Shown here: positions 27,427-36,952 of the stretch, in pieces
Layout: every line of letters starts with the position of its first letter
Numbering within the stretch: position 1 is the first letter of the stretch
Assembly: GCA_022836915.1 (NCBI GenBank)
Contig: CP094668.1
Span: 7,179,272 to 7,243,271, forward strand
DNA: 64,000 bases
Direction: 5' to 3'
From: Paenibacillus sp. OVF10
Lineage (GTDB): Bacteria; Bacillota; Bacilli; Paenibacillales; Paenibacillaceae
Notes under the pieces: model-generated
What the model was told of the DNA's origin: nothing
Databases searched by the model: none
What the model saw: the letters and a program-made list of their open reading frames with translations, nothing else
Translations under genes and position numbers: made by a program

Positions 27427-28673
27427 TTAGTATTTAAGATCTGTATAGAGCGGGAATTGGTCTGTCAGTGCAGTCACTTCTGCACGAGCTTCATCCAACT
27501 TCGCTGTATCTTTTGGATTTTTCAGTGTTTTGGCAATGATCTTACCGATCGCTACCATAGCTTCTTCGTTCATGCCACGGGAAGTTGCAGCAGGTGTACC
27601 AATTCGAATACCGCTCGTTACAAACGGGCTTGTAGGGTCGAATGGGATTGCATTTTGTTCACGGTAATACCGATGGAATCAAGCACATGCTCAGCTTCCT
27701 TACCAGTGATGTTCACGCTGCGTGTGTCGATCAGCATCAAGTGGTTATCTGTACCACCGGATACGATGTTCAATCCTTCAGCGATCAGTGTTTCAGCCAG
27801 AACCTGTGCGTTTTTCACAACGTTCTGTGCATATGTTTTGAACGAAGGTTGCAAAGCTTCTCCGAATGCTACCGCTTTGGAAGCGATCACGTGCATTAGA
27901 GGTCCACCTTGGGAACCAGGGAATACGGCTTTATCAATCGCTGCTGCCCACGCTTTGCGGCACAGAATCATACCACCACGAGGTCCACGCAGCGTTTTGT
28001 GTGTTGTTGTTGTTACGAAATGCGCATGTGGAACCGGGTTTGGATGCAAACCAGCAGCAACCAGTCCTGCGATGTGAGCCATGTCCACCATGAACAAAGC
28101 ACCTACATCATTGGCAATGGAAGCCAACTTTTCAAAATCAATGGTACGCGGATATGCACTTGCACCTGCAACGATCAGACGAGGGCGGTGTTTGAAAGCC
28201 GCTTTGCGTACTTCATCATAATCAATCAGGAATGTATCTTCCTGTACGCCGTATGCTACAAAGTTGTACAGCAAACCGGATGCGTTAACCGGGCTACCGT
28301 GTGTGAGGTGTCCACCATGGGCAAGGTTCATACCAAGTACAGTATCACCAGGTTTCAACGCTGCAAGATAAACTGCCATGTTCGCTTGTGCACCGGAGTG
28401 AGGTTGAACATTCACGTGTTCTGCTCCGAACAATTCTTTTGCACGATCACGCGCGATGTCTTCAACGATGTCCACATGCTCACAACCGCCATAGTAACGT
28501 TTGCCTGGATATCCTTCAGCGTACTTGTTGGTCAGAACAGATCCCAATGCTTCGATTACTGCTTCACTTACGATGTTCTCGGATGCAATCAGTTCGATGT
28601 TGTTCTGTTGACGTTTCAGTTCAAGATTCATCGCTTCCAGTACTGCCGGGTCATTCTTGCGCAATTGTTCCAT
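27427..28673 (-). CDS. glyA: Serine hydroxymethyltransferase, with an apparent 1-base deletion
   Basis: 415 residues if repaired, the standard length. PLP enzyme converting serine and tetrahydrofolate to glycine and methylene-THF. IELIASENIVSEAV, GYPGKRYYGGCEHVD and VTTTTHKTLRGPRGG (PLP lysine in HKTLRGPRGG) are clear. The frame breaks at T run 27653-27656 (minus-strand A4, expected A5); repair gives VNKNAIPFDPTSPFVTSGIRIG through to the end YTDLKY. Gene order ywlG-glyA-upp matches B. subtilis. Confidence 0.95.
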
Positions 28674-28740
28674 GATTAAATTCCTCCCAGTTTATAAGTG
28701 AATTTATAAAGTGAAACTAATGTTTACACGAAAACGGCGA

Positions 28741-28890
28741 GTGCAACACCAATCTGAAGAAACGAAGTAGTCGCCAAAAAGCTTTCTTTAGAAAGCTACT
28801 CCGGAAGCATAGGCTATCACCGGATTTCCCCTTCAAATAGGGAATAAAAAATCTGGGGATAACAGCGATCGGAAGATGGTGATGCAATCA
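28741..28890 (-). repeat. Dispersed palindromic element, copy 5 (reverse orientation, with internal insertion)
   Basis: GGGGATAACAGCGATC (right) and GAAACGAAGTAGTCGCC (left) match the core in reverse; the arms GTGCAACACCAATCT and AGATGGTGATGCAAT pair. About 37 extra bases (near 28775-28813) with their own hairpin AGCTTTCTTTAGAAAGCT interrupt the left half. It lies just upstream of the glyA start. Confidence 0.75.
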
Positions 28891-28928
28891 AAGTCAGGAG
28901 TGTAACCCAATTAGTCTCGCTTTATATG

Positions 28929-29522
28929 TTAGTCACAAAATGTCGAATCTGGTTGTTCTTCCATACGATACACCGCGCGTTCGCCGCCAATCAACTTCGG
29001 ACGAGTCAACGCTGTGGTCACACGTGCATCTCCAACATAGCGGAGCGCTGTACGATAGGGTACGGCTACATGCCGGAGATGCATCCCAATCATCGTCTCC
29101 CCAATGTCCAGTCCCGCATGGGCCTGCACATGTTCAGCCAGGCATGGATCGGTCAGCGAACGATATGCTGCGGATGCCATTGAACCTCCGGCCTTGGGCA
29201 CGGGTACTGCACCAACCTCGGTCAATCCAAGACGAGTAAGCACAGAACGTTCCATTACCAGCGCACGGTTCAGATGCTCACAACATTGGAATACCGTATC
29301 AAAACCGAATTCCTCCTGCACCTCGCGTATACCCGCAAGAAGCTGCTGTGCCACTTCAATGGCACCACTCGTACCAATCCGAGCGCCTGCGACTTCACTT
29401 GTGCTTGTACCGATCACAACGATCTGTCCAGGCCCAAGCTGTCCAGCAAGCGCCAGTTCATGCAGAATAGACGCGGTCTGTTCCTGCAATCCGGGTTGTT
29501 CCGAATCTAACTCTATAGTCAT
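28929..29522 (-). CDS. ywlG: UPF0340 / TIGR01440 family protein (YwlG)
   Basis: 197 residues, the usual family size. Recognisable blocks are VVIGTSTSEVAGARIGTSG (about 33-51), FQCCEHLNRALVMER (about 78-92), PKAGGSMASAAY and GLDIGETMIGMHLRHVAVP. The biochemical role is unknown. Its place beside glyA is conserved in Bacillales. The ATG at 29522 follows GGGAGG with 9-base spacing. In B. subtilis rpiB lies between ywlG and ywlE; it is missing here, where a 318-base spacer carries only a terminator. Confidence 0.9.
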   Translation of the reverse strand: MTIELDSEQPGLQEQTASILHELALAGQLGPGQIVVIGTSTSEVAGARIGTSGAIEVAQQLLAGIREVQEEFGFDTVFQCCEHLNRALVMERSVLTRLGLTEVGAVPVPKAGGSMASAAYRSLTDPCLAEHVQAHAGLDIGETMIGMHLRHVAVPYRTALRYVGDARVTTALTRPKLIGGERAVYRMEEQPDSTFCD

Positions 29523-29629
29523 CCTATCATCGCCTCCCGATAAAATCATGCCCGCTGTCTCTTGGCTGTCCTTCGTATTCTTGCACGGCATCTCAGGTAC
29601 TATTATAGCGAATAATCAGATGAAAGACG

Positions 29630-29670
29630 AAAAAAGAGCAGTCTGCGGGTAACGCAGAATTGCTCTTTTG
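29630..29670 (-). terminator. Rho-independent terminator after ywlE
   Basis: AAGAGCA..TCTGCG / CGCAGA..TGCTCTT stem followed by TTTTTT on the minus strand. It separates ywlE from ywlG in the otherwise featureless spacer 29523-29840. Confidence 0.8.
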
Positions 29671-29840
29671 CCCAGGCGACCGGCCGTTTGTTCCGGTGCT
29701 CCATCGTGGTTATGCCCACTTCGTCGCCAGTTACACCGAATCCCTGTTTTCCCCTTCATCATAAAACAACCCGCGTCTAAAATCAACGGTTAATTTACAT
29801 CACATGTCCTATTTCTATAACCTGCCCCGCAGGATTAGAA

Positions 29841-30412
29841 TTATCCCAGCTTATCCAAAAGCCGGTCCAATGCCGTCCGAATCTCAGCTGCAGCTATATT
29901 GTAATCATCACGACTTCCCCAAACGGATCGGAGATGTCGAAACTCGGAATTCGTTGTCTAATCTCAATGGCTCGTTCACGCTCCGATGCCAGGATCTCTT
30001 GCCCAAGGGCACGTTTCATCTCAAGCGTTGCAAACAGGCTGTCCAACTCCTGAACATCACTTAATACCTGTTCATCATCCTCCACATATTCTTTCAATGT
30101 ATAGGTTTTGTGGACTGAATCGGGAAATACCTGCATGACATGTTGCTTATGACTCCGTGTTAATGTTAGAACCAGATCGGCCCAACCTACCAGGTTAGAG
30201 CTAAGTTGTGTGGAATGAGGTGGACCTTCAACGTTATGATCTCTCAAAACCGCTTCCGCATGACGAGAGATCGGCATACCCGACGTTGCTGCCACACCTG
30301 CGGAACGAACTTCTACCTGAATGCCACGCTCCGATGCCAGTTTTCGCAAAAGCCCCTCTGCCATGGGGCTGCGGCACGTATTTCCTGTACATACGAATAA
30401 AATATGTTTCAT
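29841..30412 (-). CDS. ywlE: Low-molecular-weight protein arginine phosphatase YwlE, with an apparent 1-base deletion
   Basis: About 190 residues if repaired. The N-terminal P-loop VCTGNTCRSPMAEG has Thr after Asn, the feature that tunes B. subtilis YwlE toward phospho-arginine rather than phospho-tyrosine; DPFG near the end carries the general-acid Asp. YwlE opposes the McsB arginine kinase in protein quality control. It is longer than B. subtilis YwlE (about 150) owing to a charged insertion around residues 115-150. The frame breaks at C run 29917-29920 (minus-strand G4, expected G5); repair gives DPFGGSRDDYNIAAAEIRTAL to a stop at 29841. Confidence 0.88.
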
Positions 30413-30470
30413 TGTGTTAGCCTCCCCATTTTACATATGATGCAAATGATATGATATCTCAAGTTTTATT

Positions 30471-31037
30471 CTAAAATATAAACAAAAGTCCAAACGCAAG
30501 CAAGATTGCGCCACCAATAGCTTCGCCGTAATCCCCTAGATTCTGGCTCACCCGACGGCCTAATAGCAGACCCATCACCGACATCACCCCGCCACAAACG
30601 CCGAAAGCAAGTACGGTTAAGATCAGATCACTGCTAAACATCCCTAAGGAAACGCCAACGGAGAACGAATCCACACTTACGCTGAGGGAGAACAAAACAA
30701 CGCCGAGCAGGGAACGGTGGTCCACCAGCTTTGTATCGCCTTCACGGAATGCATTCAGAATCATATGAGCACCCAGCAAAACAAGCAATCCACCTGCCGC
30801 ATACGTCGTAATGTCGCCGAGCAGGGAGCTGACGTATTTGCCCATATACATGCCGATGAGCGGCATGATTATATGAAATAGCGCTGTTACAATACTGATT
30901 CGCAATACATCCCGCAGCCGAATGCCCTTCATGCCAATTCCGATTCCGAGTGAGAACGCATCGAGGCCAAGCGCAACAGCCATGATCAAAATGGTTACCA
31001 ACTGCCCTACATGGGCAGACACATCCCACATCCCCAT
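30471..31037 (-). CDS. mntP: Manganese efflux pump MntP
   Basis: 188 residues with six hydrophobic segments. The first and fourth carry the conserved Asp motifs (ALGLDAFSLGIGIGMKG and VSVDSFSVGVSLGM), characteristic of the DUF204/MntP family that exports Mn(II). In B. subtilis the orthologue (ywlD) also lies between ywlC/sua5 and ywlE. No yybP-ykoY riboswitch was recognised in the 170 bases upstream. Confidence 0.9.
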   Translation of the reverse strand: MGMWDVSAHVGQLVTILIMAVALGLDAFSLGIGIGMKGIRLRDVLRISIVTALFHIIMPLIGMYMGKYVSSLLGDITTYAAGGLLVLLGAHMILNAFREGDTKLVDHRSLLGVVLFSLSVSVDSFSVGVSLGMFSSDLILTVLAFGVCGGVMSVMGLLLGRRVSQNLGDYGEAIGGAILLAFGLLFIF

Positions 31038-31164
31038 ACCCCCAAGTCACGTAAAGGTTCTTGTACACGATATGCGGACAAGGACCTAAACATGACCGAT
31101 GAAAGGCAAACGGCGACGGTTCTATGATTGGATGCTGGCTTTATAGAATCTTGATTTTGTTTTG

Positions 31165-31206
31165 GAAAAAGAGTGATTACTCTCCTGACTGTATGATCAG
31201 GAGAGA
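31165..31206 (-). terminator. Rho-independent terminator after sua5
   Basis: CTCTCCTGA / TCAGGAGAG stem, then a short gap and TCTTTTTCC on the minus strand; it begins directly at the sua5 stop (31207). Confidence 0.65.
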
Positions 31207-32445
31207 TTAAGAGGATTGCTGGTTGCCAACTTGTATGAGTTGGTTACCCGCAGCCTTGAGCAGCCGATTCATGACGGCTGCTCCCAGCCCTTCGCGTGAG
31301 CAAGCTTCAGCCACAATATATGTGGCGCCTTGCTCATCGCAGCTGCGCAGCGCGGCGTATAGCCTGCGCGCTGCTTCTTCCAGCTCGCTGGCGTCGCCCA
31401 GCGAGAACACGGCATCGGCGCGGTACTGCTCCGCGTGCTCGGCGAACGCCAACACAGCGGTGCGCTCTCCGCGCTGCGCCGCCTCTGTGAGGGCGGCGCT
31501 GATCCAGGCCGCCACCGCTGCGGGCGGCCCTTCTACCACGCACAGCGCCCCTGCGGGTGCGTAGTGCGTGTACTTCATGCCCGGCGAGCGCGGCGCCGGG
31601 CTGCCCACGCCATCGGCCCCCTCCGCGAGTAGCGCGGGGTCCGTGGCGACACGGGCGGCAACGGCGGAAAGTTGTTCCGCCGTAATGCCGCCAGGACGCA
31701 GGATGGTGACGGTACCGTCGTCACCGACCTGCACAACAGTGGACTCGACGCCCACCCCGGTGGGGCCGCCGTCCACGATGCCGCCGATGCGGCCATCCAG
31801 ATCCTCGCGCACATGAGACGCGAGTGTCGGGCTTGGCCGCCCGGAGCGGTTGGCGCTTGGCGCAGCCACAGGGCATGCCGCCGCCGCGATCAACTGCAAG
31901 GCCACCGGATGGTCCGGCATGCGCACGGCCACCGTGTCCAAACCGGCGGTGACACGCGGGGACACCGCCCCCGGCCTAACCGGCAGCACGAGCGTCAGTG
32001 GTCCCGGCCAGAATGCTTCCATCAGCGCTTCCGCCGTTTCGTTCACTTCCGTGACCAGCGTATCCAACTGGTCACGGTGCGCGATATGCACAATCAGTGG
32101 ATTGTCGGAAGGTCGGCCTTTGGCGACAAATACAGCCTCCACGGCTGCTGTGCTACGCGCATCGGCACCCAAGCCATAGACCGTCTCGGTCGGAAAGGCC
32201 ACCGTCTGACCTTGACGAATGCAGGCTGCGGCAGCCTGCAAGTCGGCGAGCGCCTGTTGATCGGCGCTCCCCTTTTTCATACCCAACAATTCAATATTAC
32301 CCAATCCGTGATCATTCTCAGCGCTCACCAAGACGCGTACATCCCACATCTCGGTGACCAGTTCTACCGGAGCTTTCATATCACGTTCTTCTCTACCATC
32401 CCTCATCTCAGAGGTGTGTTGCACTGGTTCGTTTTCTCTGCTCAT
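31207..32445 (-). CDS. Threonylcarbamoyl-AMP synthase (Sua5/YwlC)
   Basis: Up to 412 residues; the start is uncertain (an internal ATG at 32379 is also possible). It makes threonylcarbamoyl-adenylate for t6A37 tRNA modification. The YrdC domain carries VAFPTETVYGLGADA (about 80-94), KGRPSDNPLIVHI and APSANRSGRPSPT; the C-terminal Sua5 domain begins after PRSPGMKYTHYAP. From about 31340 to 32060 the gene is markedly more GC-rich than its neighbours, with G/C at most third positions, like prmC further on. Confidence 0.92.
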   Translation of the reverse strand: MSRENEPVQHTSEMRDGREERDMKAPVELVTEMWDVRVLVSAENDHGLGNIELLGMKKGSADQQALADLQAAAACIRQGQTVAFPTETVYGLGADARSTAAVEAVFVAKGRPSDNPLIVHIAHRDQLDTLVTEVNETAEALMEAFWPGPLTLVLPVRPGAVSPRVTAGLDTVAVRMPDHPVALQLIAAAACPVAAPSANRSGRPSPTLASHVREDLDGRIGGIVDGGPTGVGVESTVVQVGDDGTVTILRPGGITAEQLSAVAARVATDPALLAEGADGVGSPAPRSPGMKYTHYAPAGALCVVEGPPAAVAAWISAALTEAAQRGERTAVLAFAEHAEQYRADAVFSLGDASELEEAARRLYAALRSCDEQGATYIVAEACSREGLGAAVMNRLLKAAGNQLIQVGNQQSS

Positions 32446-32570
32446 ATATCATCATTCCTAAACTTCAAGTAGGTTAGTTCATATCCATATTCAATATAAG
32501 TAATTATAACATACCTGTCCCAACTCGGATGCCCTTCAAACTTCGCCCGGAAATTCACCACTAATTCATA

Positions 32571-32608
32571 TTAAAAGGGCAGCTCCCTGAATCGAAGTCG
32601 CCCTTTAA
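32571..32608 (-). terminator. Rho-independent terminator after spoIIR
   Basis: AAAGGGC / GCCCTTTTAA stem on the minus strand, with a T-rich 3' side; 20 bases past the spoIIR stop. Confidence 0.6.
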
Positions 32609-32626
32609 TGTAGTATAAATACGTTG

Positions 32627-33286
32627 TTATGCGAATAATCCAGTTACCCAACTCCACAGTTTCACAGCCATATCCCACAGAAAGAATCTCGCTTCCGGTG
32701 TGTCTCCCTGCACAGATGCTTCTGCATCTCCTGGTTCAGCCGCTGCGGCTGATACAGTTGAAGTTTTCGCCAGTGCATCCCCGGTCCCTGCATCAATGAA
32801 GCACAACGGCGGGAACAACACACACCACCAGTTCTGACCTTTGCCTTCACCCAGCGTGATCCGAACCGCTTCATAATCTCCGGCAGGATAGACGGTACCC
32901 CCATACAGCTTGGTCGGGAACGGAACAGAACCCAGCTCCACCTGATACTCATAATTTAAACTGCGACTGGCCAACTCTTCTCCTACTCTATTCTCAATCT
33001 CGGACAAATGCTCACGAATAACCTTGCGCGCTTCATCCAGACTTTGCGGATTCTCCAGTTCGGATACCCACTCGCCCATCTGAGCAACGACAGCATCCCG
33101 AATCTCGCGTTTCACCAATTGATCTCCCGGTGCATCCGAGTTTGCTAGAATCCGCAAGCGAATCGATTGTTCAGGAATTGCTGTTGCCGCCACAGCTGCA
33201 TCCGTTTTCTGACCTTCCCACATCATGATAATCATCATAAGACATACAATAATAAGTCCAATTTGCTTTACAATTCTTCTGCTCAT
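32627..33286 (-). CDS. spoIIR: Stage II sporulation protein R
   Basis: 219 residues. SpoIIR is secreted by the forespore and triggers SpoIIGA to process pro-sigma E in the mother cell. A signal-anchor (about 8-22) is followed by SIRLRILANSDAPGDQLVKREIRDAV and by GKGQNWWCVLFPPLCF, both signatures of the family. The C-terminus carries an extra Ala/Glu-rich linker and an aromatic end (MAVKLWSWVTGLF). It lies in the prfA-prmC-(SEDS pair)-spoIIR-sua5 order. Confidence 0.94.
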   Translation of the reverse strand: MSRRIVKQIGLIIVCLMMIIMMWEGQKTDAAVAATAIPEQSIRLRILANSDAPGDQLVKREIRDAVVAQMGEWVSELENPQSLDEARKVIREHLSEIENRVGEELASRSLNYEYQVELGSVPFPTKLYGGTVYPAGDYEAVRITLGEGKGQNWWCVLFPPLCFIDAGTGDALAKTSTVSAAAAEPGDAEASVQGDTPEARFFLWDMAVKLWSWVTGLFA

Positions 33287-33399
33287 TCCGTTCTCCCCTC
33301 GGCTCTCTGATCACGCTACCTGCAACTCTCTCATGTCTATCAGTATGCCCGGGAGAACCGGAAGTAAACCTAGCATATGCAATAAATCTACTAGAGTTT

Positions 33400-33602
33400 G
33401 TTCAAAAGTCTGCTTTTGATTACGAAGGATGCCTAGCTGCATCATCAACGTTGAATATGAAATTCAGACGAAATAAGCGGGAGGCTTACGAAGGTTGTTT
33501 CTAAAGGAAATATTTTGATTGCTCGCGTAGTTTATCCTTCACTCCATTACTCCATCTCTAGCCTCATCATCTTCTCGGTACTGAAAACCCAACTTTTTGA
33601 AC
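33400..33602 (-). mobile_element. MITE-like element, copy 2 (inverted, longer)
   Basis: 203 bp, the reverse complement of the copy at 26182-26347 along almost its whole length (GATTACGAAGGATGCC, GAATATGAAATTC, TACTCCATCTCTA, GGTACTGAAAACC), ending in GTTCAAAAGTC and ACTTTTTGAAC. It has about 37 extra central bases. CTACTAGA occurs a few bases outside both ends (33389-33396 and about 33608-33615), possibly an old target duplication. It lies upstream of spoIIR. Confidence 0.78.
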
Positions 33603-34197
33603 ACGTACTACTAGAATGTGTGTTTAAACCCAGGCAAGTTATACGATGACAAATATCAGCGTCCAAAAAGACTTGAAGACTGTACTGGCTGACCCTAGGC
33701 GAATGACTCTCGCGAATGACCAGTCGATGTTCCAAGGAACCGAGGACGTCTTATTTGCCCTTCAGGTCTTCTTTTGAAATTGTAAGGAACATGAGGCACG
33801 TTATTTCCCAAAATCATCTGATCAACACGATACAAAAGGCTGTTTATGCTGATATAGCATGTCTCAGATTCCTTAGCTTTCTCCGGACACTTCAAATCCC
33901 CGAATAAGACGTGCGTGGTTCGTTAGCTCCCAACACCACCTAACACCTAACAACTGGCACCTGAAACTCCAACCATGCCCATATACGCTCCTCCAGAATC
34001 TTTCGGTGCGCCTCAGCCTACAGCAGGCTCGAAGACACCTATGCATTGCTTCTCTCATCTCTCATTCAAACTTTCTCACCCATCATGTTAAAAAGGCTGA
34101 TCTGCACCTGGTTACAGGGCAAATCAACCTCTTTATTCCTACGAACGATCACGTTATACGTCTCACCGCTTTACTTTTCACTATACCGATTCAACAG
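33603..34197. other. Gene-free stretch between MITE copy 2 and the first SEDS gene
   Basis: No convincing coding region. On the minus strand the part 33956-34042 can fold: AGCCTGCTGTAGGCT hairpin, then GGCGCACC pairing with GGTGCC across a bulged segment. GGTGTTAGGTGGTGTTGGG is a short G/T repeat nearby. A 28-codon GTG frame (34152-34066) is possible but weak. Confidence 0.4.
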
Positions 34198-35418
34198 TTA
34201 CACAGCACTTTTCTCTTTCTTGAGCATATTCCATAAACGTTCCGACCATCGGGGTTGCTGCTCCCCCATCAGAAGTTCATCCTCCTCTTCTTGTCCATAC
34301 AACTTAATACTCATGACCACCCCAATACAAGCCATATTAATAAGCAAAGAGGTACCACCGTAACTGATGAAAGGTAACGTAATGCCTGTGAGCGGCATCA
34401 GTCCGAGGAACGCCCCTACGTTCTCAAACACCTGATACAACAACATTCCGATAATACCTACAATGATGACGGGTCCCGCGCGATCTCTGCAAGTCAGAGC
34501 AATCAGCACCATACGTTGAATCAGAATAAAGTACAACAGAATCAATACAGATGCACCAACAAAGCCAAACTCCTCTGCGATCACAACAAAAATGGAATCA
34601 GAATACGTATAGGGGACTCGTCCACTCTGAACGGATGTTCCTTGCAAGTAACCTTTGCCAATGATGCCCCCTGAACCGATGGCTAAACCTGCATTTTTCG
34701 TATGCCAGGAAGCTTTGGAGGTAGCCTTTTCCGGTACAAGCCAGGGATCAATACGCTCTGCCCAATGCTCACGTTTTATCTTTTCAAGAAAAGTGAATAC
34801 TTCATCATGGTAGAAGGTATAGGCTTTAACAAAACCAAAGAACGCTACCCCCACGATCGCCAGTGCAATCAATGCGTGCTTCAGCCTCATATTTCCGATC
34901 CAGAATACCGCAGCCAGAATCACCACGTACCCCAGCGCATTTCCCAGATCATTCTGAGCCATAACAAGGGCAAACGGAATAAACGCCCAGCAGCCAATCG
35001 GCACAATATCTCTCCAAAATTTCAACGTGCCTCGTTGTCTCTTCACAATTAAATGGGCGAGGAACAGAATCAGAATCATCTTGAACAGCTCTGCCGGTTG
35101 AAAAGAAAAATTCTCGCCAAGCTTCAGCCAACCGTTGGCGTTATTGATCGAACTTCCCAGGACATTAGCCAGAATCAGCAGTATAATTCCCAAGCCATAC
35201 AAATAAAACGCATATCTCACGTATAACTTGTAATTCACAAGCCCGATCACAAGCACCGCAATGAACCCGGCCACATAGAAATAAATTGTTTTGACATGGT
35301 GATTCGCCAGTTTGGCATCTGTCTGCGTTCCGCTGTAAATCGCAAATACACTAATAATCATGAGCAACAGCATTACAAAAAGAATAACACCGTCCATCTT
35401 TTTCAGCATTCTCAACAT
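34198..35418 (-). CDS. FtsW/RodA/SpoVE (SEDS) family protein, paralogue 1
   Basis: 406 residues with about ten membrane segments. SEDS proteins are peptidoglycan glycosyltransferases of the divisome, elongasome or spore cortex. LPFISYGGTSLLINMACIGVVMSI near the C-terminus is the family signature. The usual QPDLGTA motif reads QNDLGNA in both paralogues here. A charged cytoplasmic tail (YGQEEEDELLMGEQ) follows. It is the same length as, and closely similar to, the upstream paralogue, so a tandem duplication is likely. Start at 35418 (MLRMLKK) chosen as the residue before the first helix; nearby ATGs upstream are possible. Confidence 0.9.
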   Translation of the reverse strand: MLRMLKKMDGVILFVMLLLMIISVFAIYSGTQTDAKLANHHVKTIYFYVAGFIAVLVIGLVNYKLYVRYAFYLYGLGIILLILANVLGSSINNANGWLKLGENFSFQPAELFKMILILFLAHLIVKRQRGTLKFWRDIVPIGCWAFIPFALVMAQNDLGNALGYVVILAAVFWIGNMRLKHALIALAIVGVAFFGFVKAYTFYHDEVFTFLEKIKREHWAERIDPWLVPEKATSKASWHTKNAGLAIGSGGIIGKGYLQGTSVQSGRVPYTYSDSIFVVIAEEFGFVGASVLILLYFILIQRMVLIALTCRDRAGPVIIVGIIGMLLYQVFENVGAFLGLMPLTGITLPFISYGGTSLLINMACIGVVMSIKLYGQEEEDELLMGEQQPRWSERLWNMLKKEKSAV

Positions 35419-35529
35419 GACTCCGTCCATCCCCCTGGGATCTAGCATTCTATGATTTCCAATTAAACTCAATATTACCATTGTATATAATTGGATAATA
35501 AAATGGAAATCCTAATCTTCACAGGAACA

Positions 35530-35589
35530 AACAAAAAACCCCGGAGCAGCTATCCCCATGTGACTGGGATAGGCCTGTTCCAGGGTTCT
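35530..35589 (-). terminator. Rho-independent terminator after SEDS paralogue 2
   Basis: Long interrupted stem (AACCC..GGA..CTATCCC with GGGATAG..CCGGGGTT) followed by TTTTTTG on the minus strand, about 60 bases after the stop. The two SEDS genes may therefore be separate units. Confidence 0.75.
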
Positions 35590-35646
35590 ATAGTTATATC
35601 GCTATTTACGCTTATACGCATATATCTTACGTTCTGTTCACGAGAG

Positions 35647-36867
35647 TTATTGCTCTTGCTGCGACGGCTTCCGTCTGAACAACTTCATGACCATCTCAGT
35701 GATACTGAGTTGTTCTGAAGAACCCAGGATATCTTCATTTTCTTCCGTGTGAACTTTAATACTCATGACAACACCCATACTGAGCATGTTGAGCACAAGA
35801 GAGGTACCACCGAAACTGATAAATGGAAGTGTGATCCCTGTTAATGGCATCAGACCGATAAACGGACCAATATTAACAAAAATCTGATATAGCAGCATCG
35901 AAATAATACCTACAATCAGGTACGGCCCAGCCCGATCTTTGCACTCCAGTGCGATCAACACCAGCCTGTGAATCAGAATAAAGTAGAGCAGTAACAATAC
36001 CGAGGCTCCAACAAAACCGAATTCTTCACCAATCTGCACAAAGATGGAATCCGCGTATGCGAGCGGTACTCGATTGGACTGGATTGTCGTACCTTCGAGA
36101 TACCCTTTACCACTGATTCCTCCGGAACCGATGGCTAACTTGGCATTATAGGTCTGCCACAATACATCTCTGGATGTCTGTTCTGGCACGAGCCAAGGGT
36201 CAAACCGCTCAGCCCAGTGAGCACGTCCAATATCCTTGAGGAACTTGGCAACTTCATCATGATAATGAATATAGGCCTGTGTTCCACCAATAAAGGCAGC
36301 GACAGCAATCACAAAACCAATCAATGCATGGCTGAATTTCACATTGCCAATCCACAACAGGCCGACAAGAATGACTACATAACTCAAAGCATTCCCCAAG
36401 TCATTTTGAAGTAGAACCAACAACAAGGGAGGCAAAACGCACAGTGCGATCGGAATGACATCCCGCCCGAAGAATAAGGGTCTGTTTTTCTTTCTCGCAA
36501 GCAGAGCAGACAGGAAAACGATTAAACATAGCTTAAATAATTCCGCAGGCTGCAAACTCAGGCCAAATATGGATAACCAACCTTGAGCTCCATAATACGT
36601 AACACCGAAAAAGTTAACGATGACGAGTAGCAGTAAGCCCACACCGTAGATATATAAATAGTTTTTGATGATCACTTTATAGTTAATCATGGACATTCCG
36701 AAGAATACGATGAAACCTATAATATAGAAAATCCCTGCCTTTTGGGGATAGGATTCCCATCTTGGACGACCAAACGTTGTACTGTAAATCGATAAAATAC
36801 TGATACCCATCAGAATAACGAGTATAAAGACAATAGAATAGTCTATCTTTTTAAATTTGTGCAGCAT
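35647..36867 (-). CDS. FtsW/RodA/SpoVE (SEDS) family protein, paralogue 2
   Basis: 406 residues, about ten membrane segments, similar throughout to paralogue 1 (QNDLGNALSYVVIL, HWAERFDPWLVPEQ, LAIGSGGISGKGYLEGT, LPFISFGGTSLVLNML). GGGGGA lies 10 bases before the ATG at 36867. The start MLHKFKKIDYSIVFIL parallels MLRMLKKMDGVILFVM of the other copy. Location between prmC and spoIIR suggests a role in growth or sporulation wall synthesis, but which process cannot be told from sequence. Confidence 0.9.
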   Translation of the reverse strand: MLHKFKKIDYSIVFILVILMGISILSIYSTTFGRPRWESYPQKAGIFYIIGFIVFFGMSMINYKVIIKNYLYIYGVGLLLLVIVNFFGVTYYGAQGWLSIFGLSLQPAELFKLCLIVFLSALLARKKNRPLFFGRDVIPIALCVLPPLLLVLLQNDLGNALSYVVILVGLLWIGNVKFSHALIGFVIAVAAFIGGTQAYIHYHDEVAKFLKDIGRAHWAERFDPWLVPEQTSRDVLWQTYNAKLAIGSGGISGKGYLEGTTIQSNRVPLAYADSIFVQIGEEFGFVGASVLLLLYFILIHRLVLIALECKDRAGPYLIVGIISMLLYQIFVNIGPFIGLMPLTGITLPFISFGGTSLVLNMLSMGVVMSIKVHTEENEDILGSSEQLSITEMVMKLFRRKPSQQEQ

Positions 36868-36952
36868 GTAATTATGTTCCCCCAAGCATTCAGAAATCTT
36901 CGGTATATCTCATTGTAGAGGATTTCACGGTAAAAAGAAAACCCGCGGAACC

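Noticed and set aside
34066..34152. A 28-codon frame (GTG start) after SEDS paralogue 1 on the minus strand
   Set aside because: Very short, no family resemblance and only a weak ribosome site; not distinguishable from chance.
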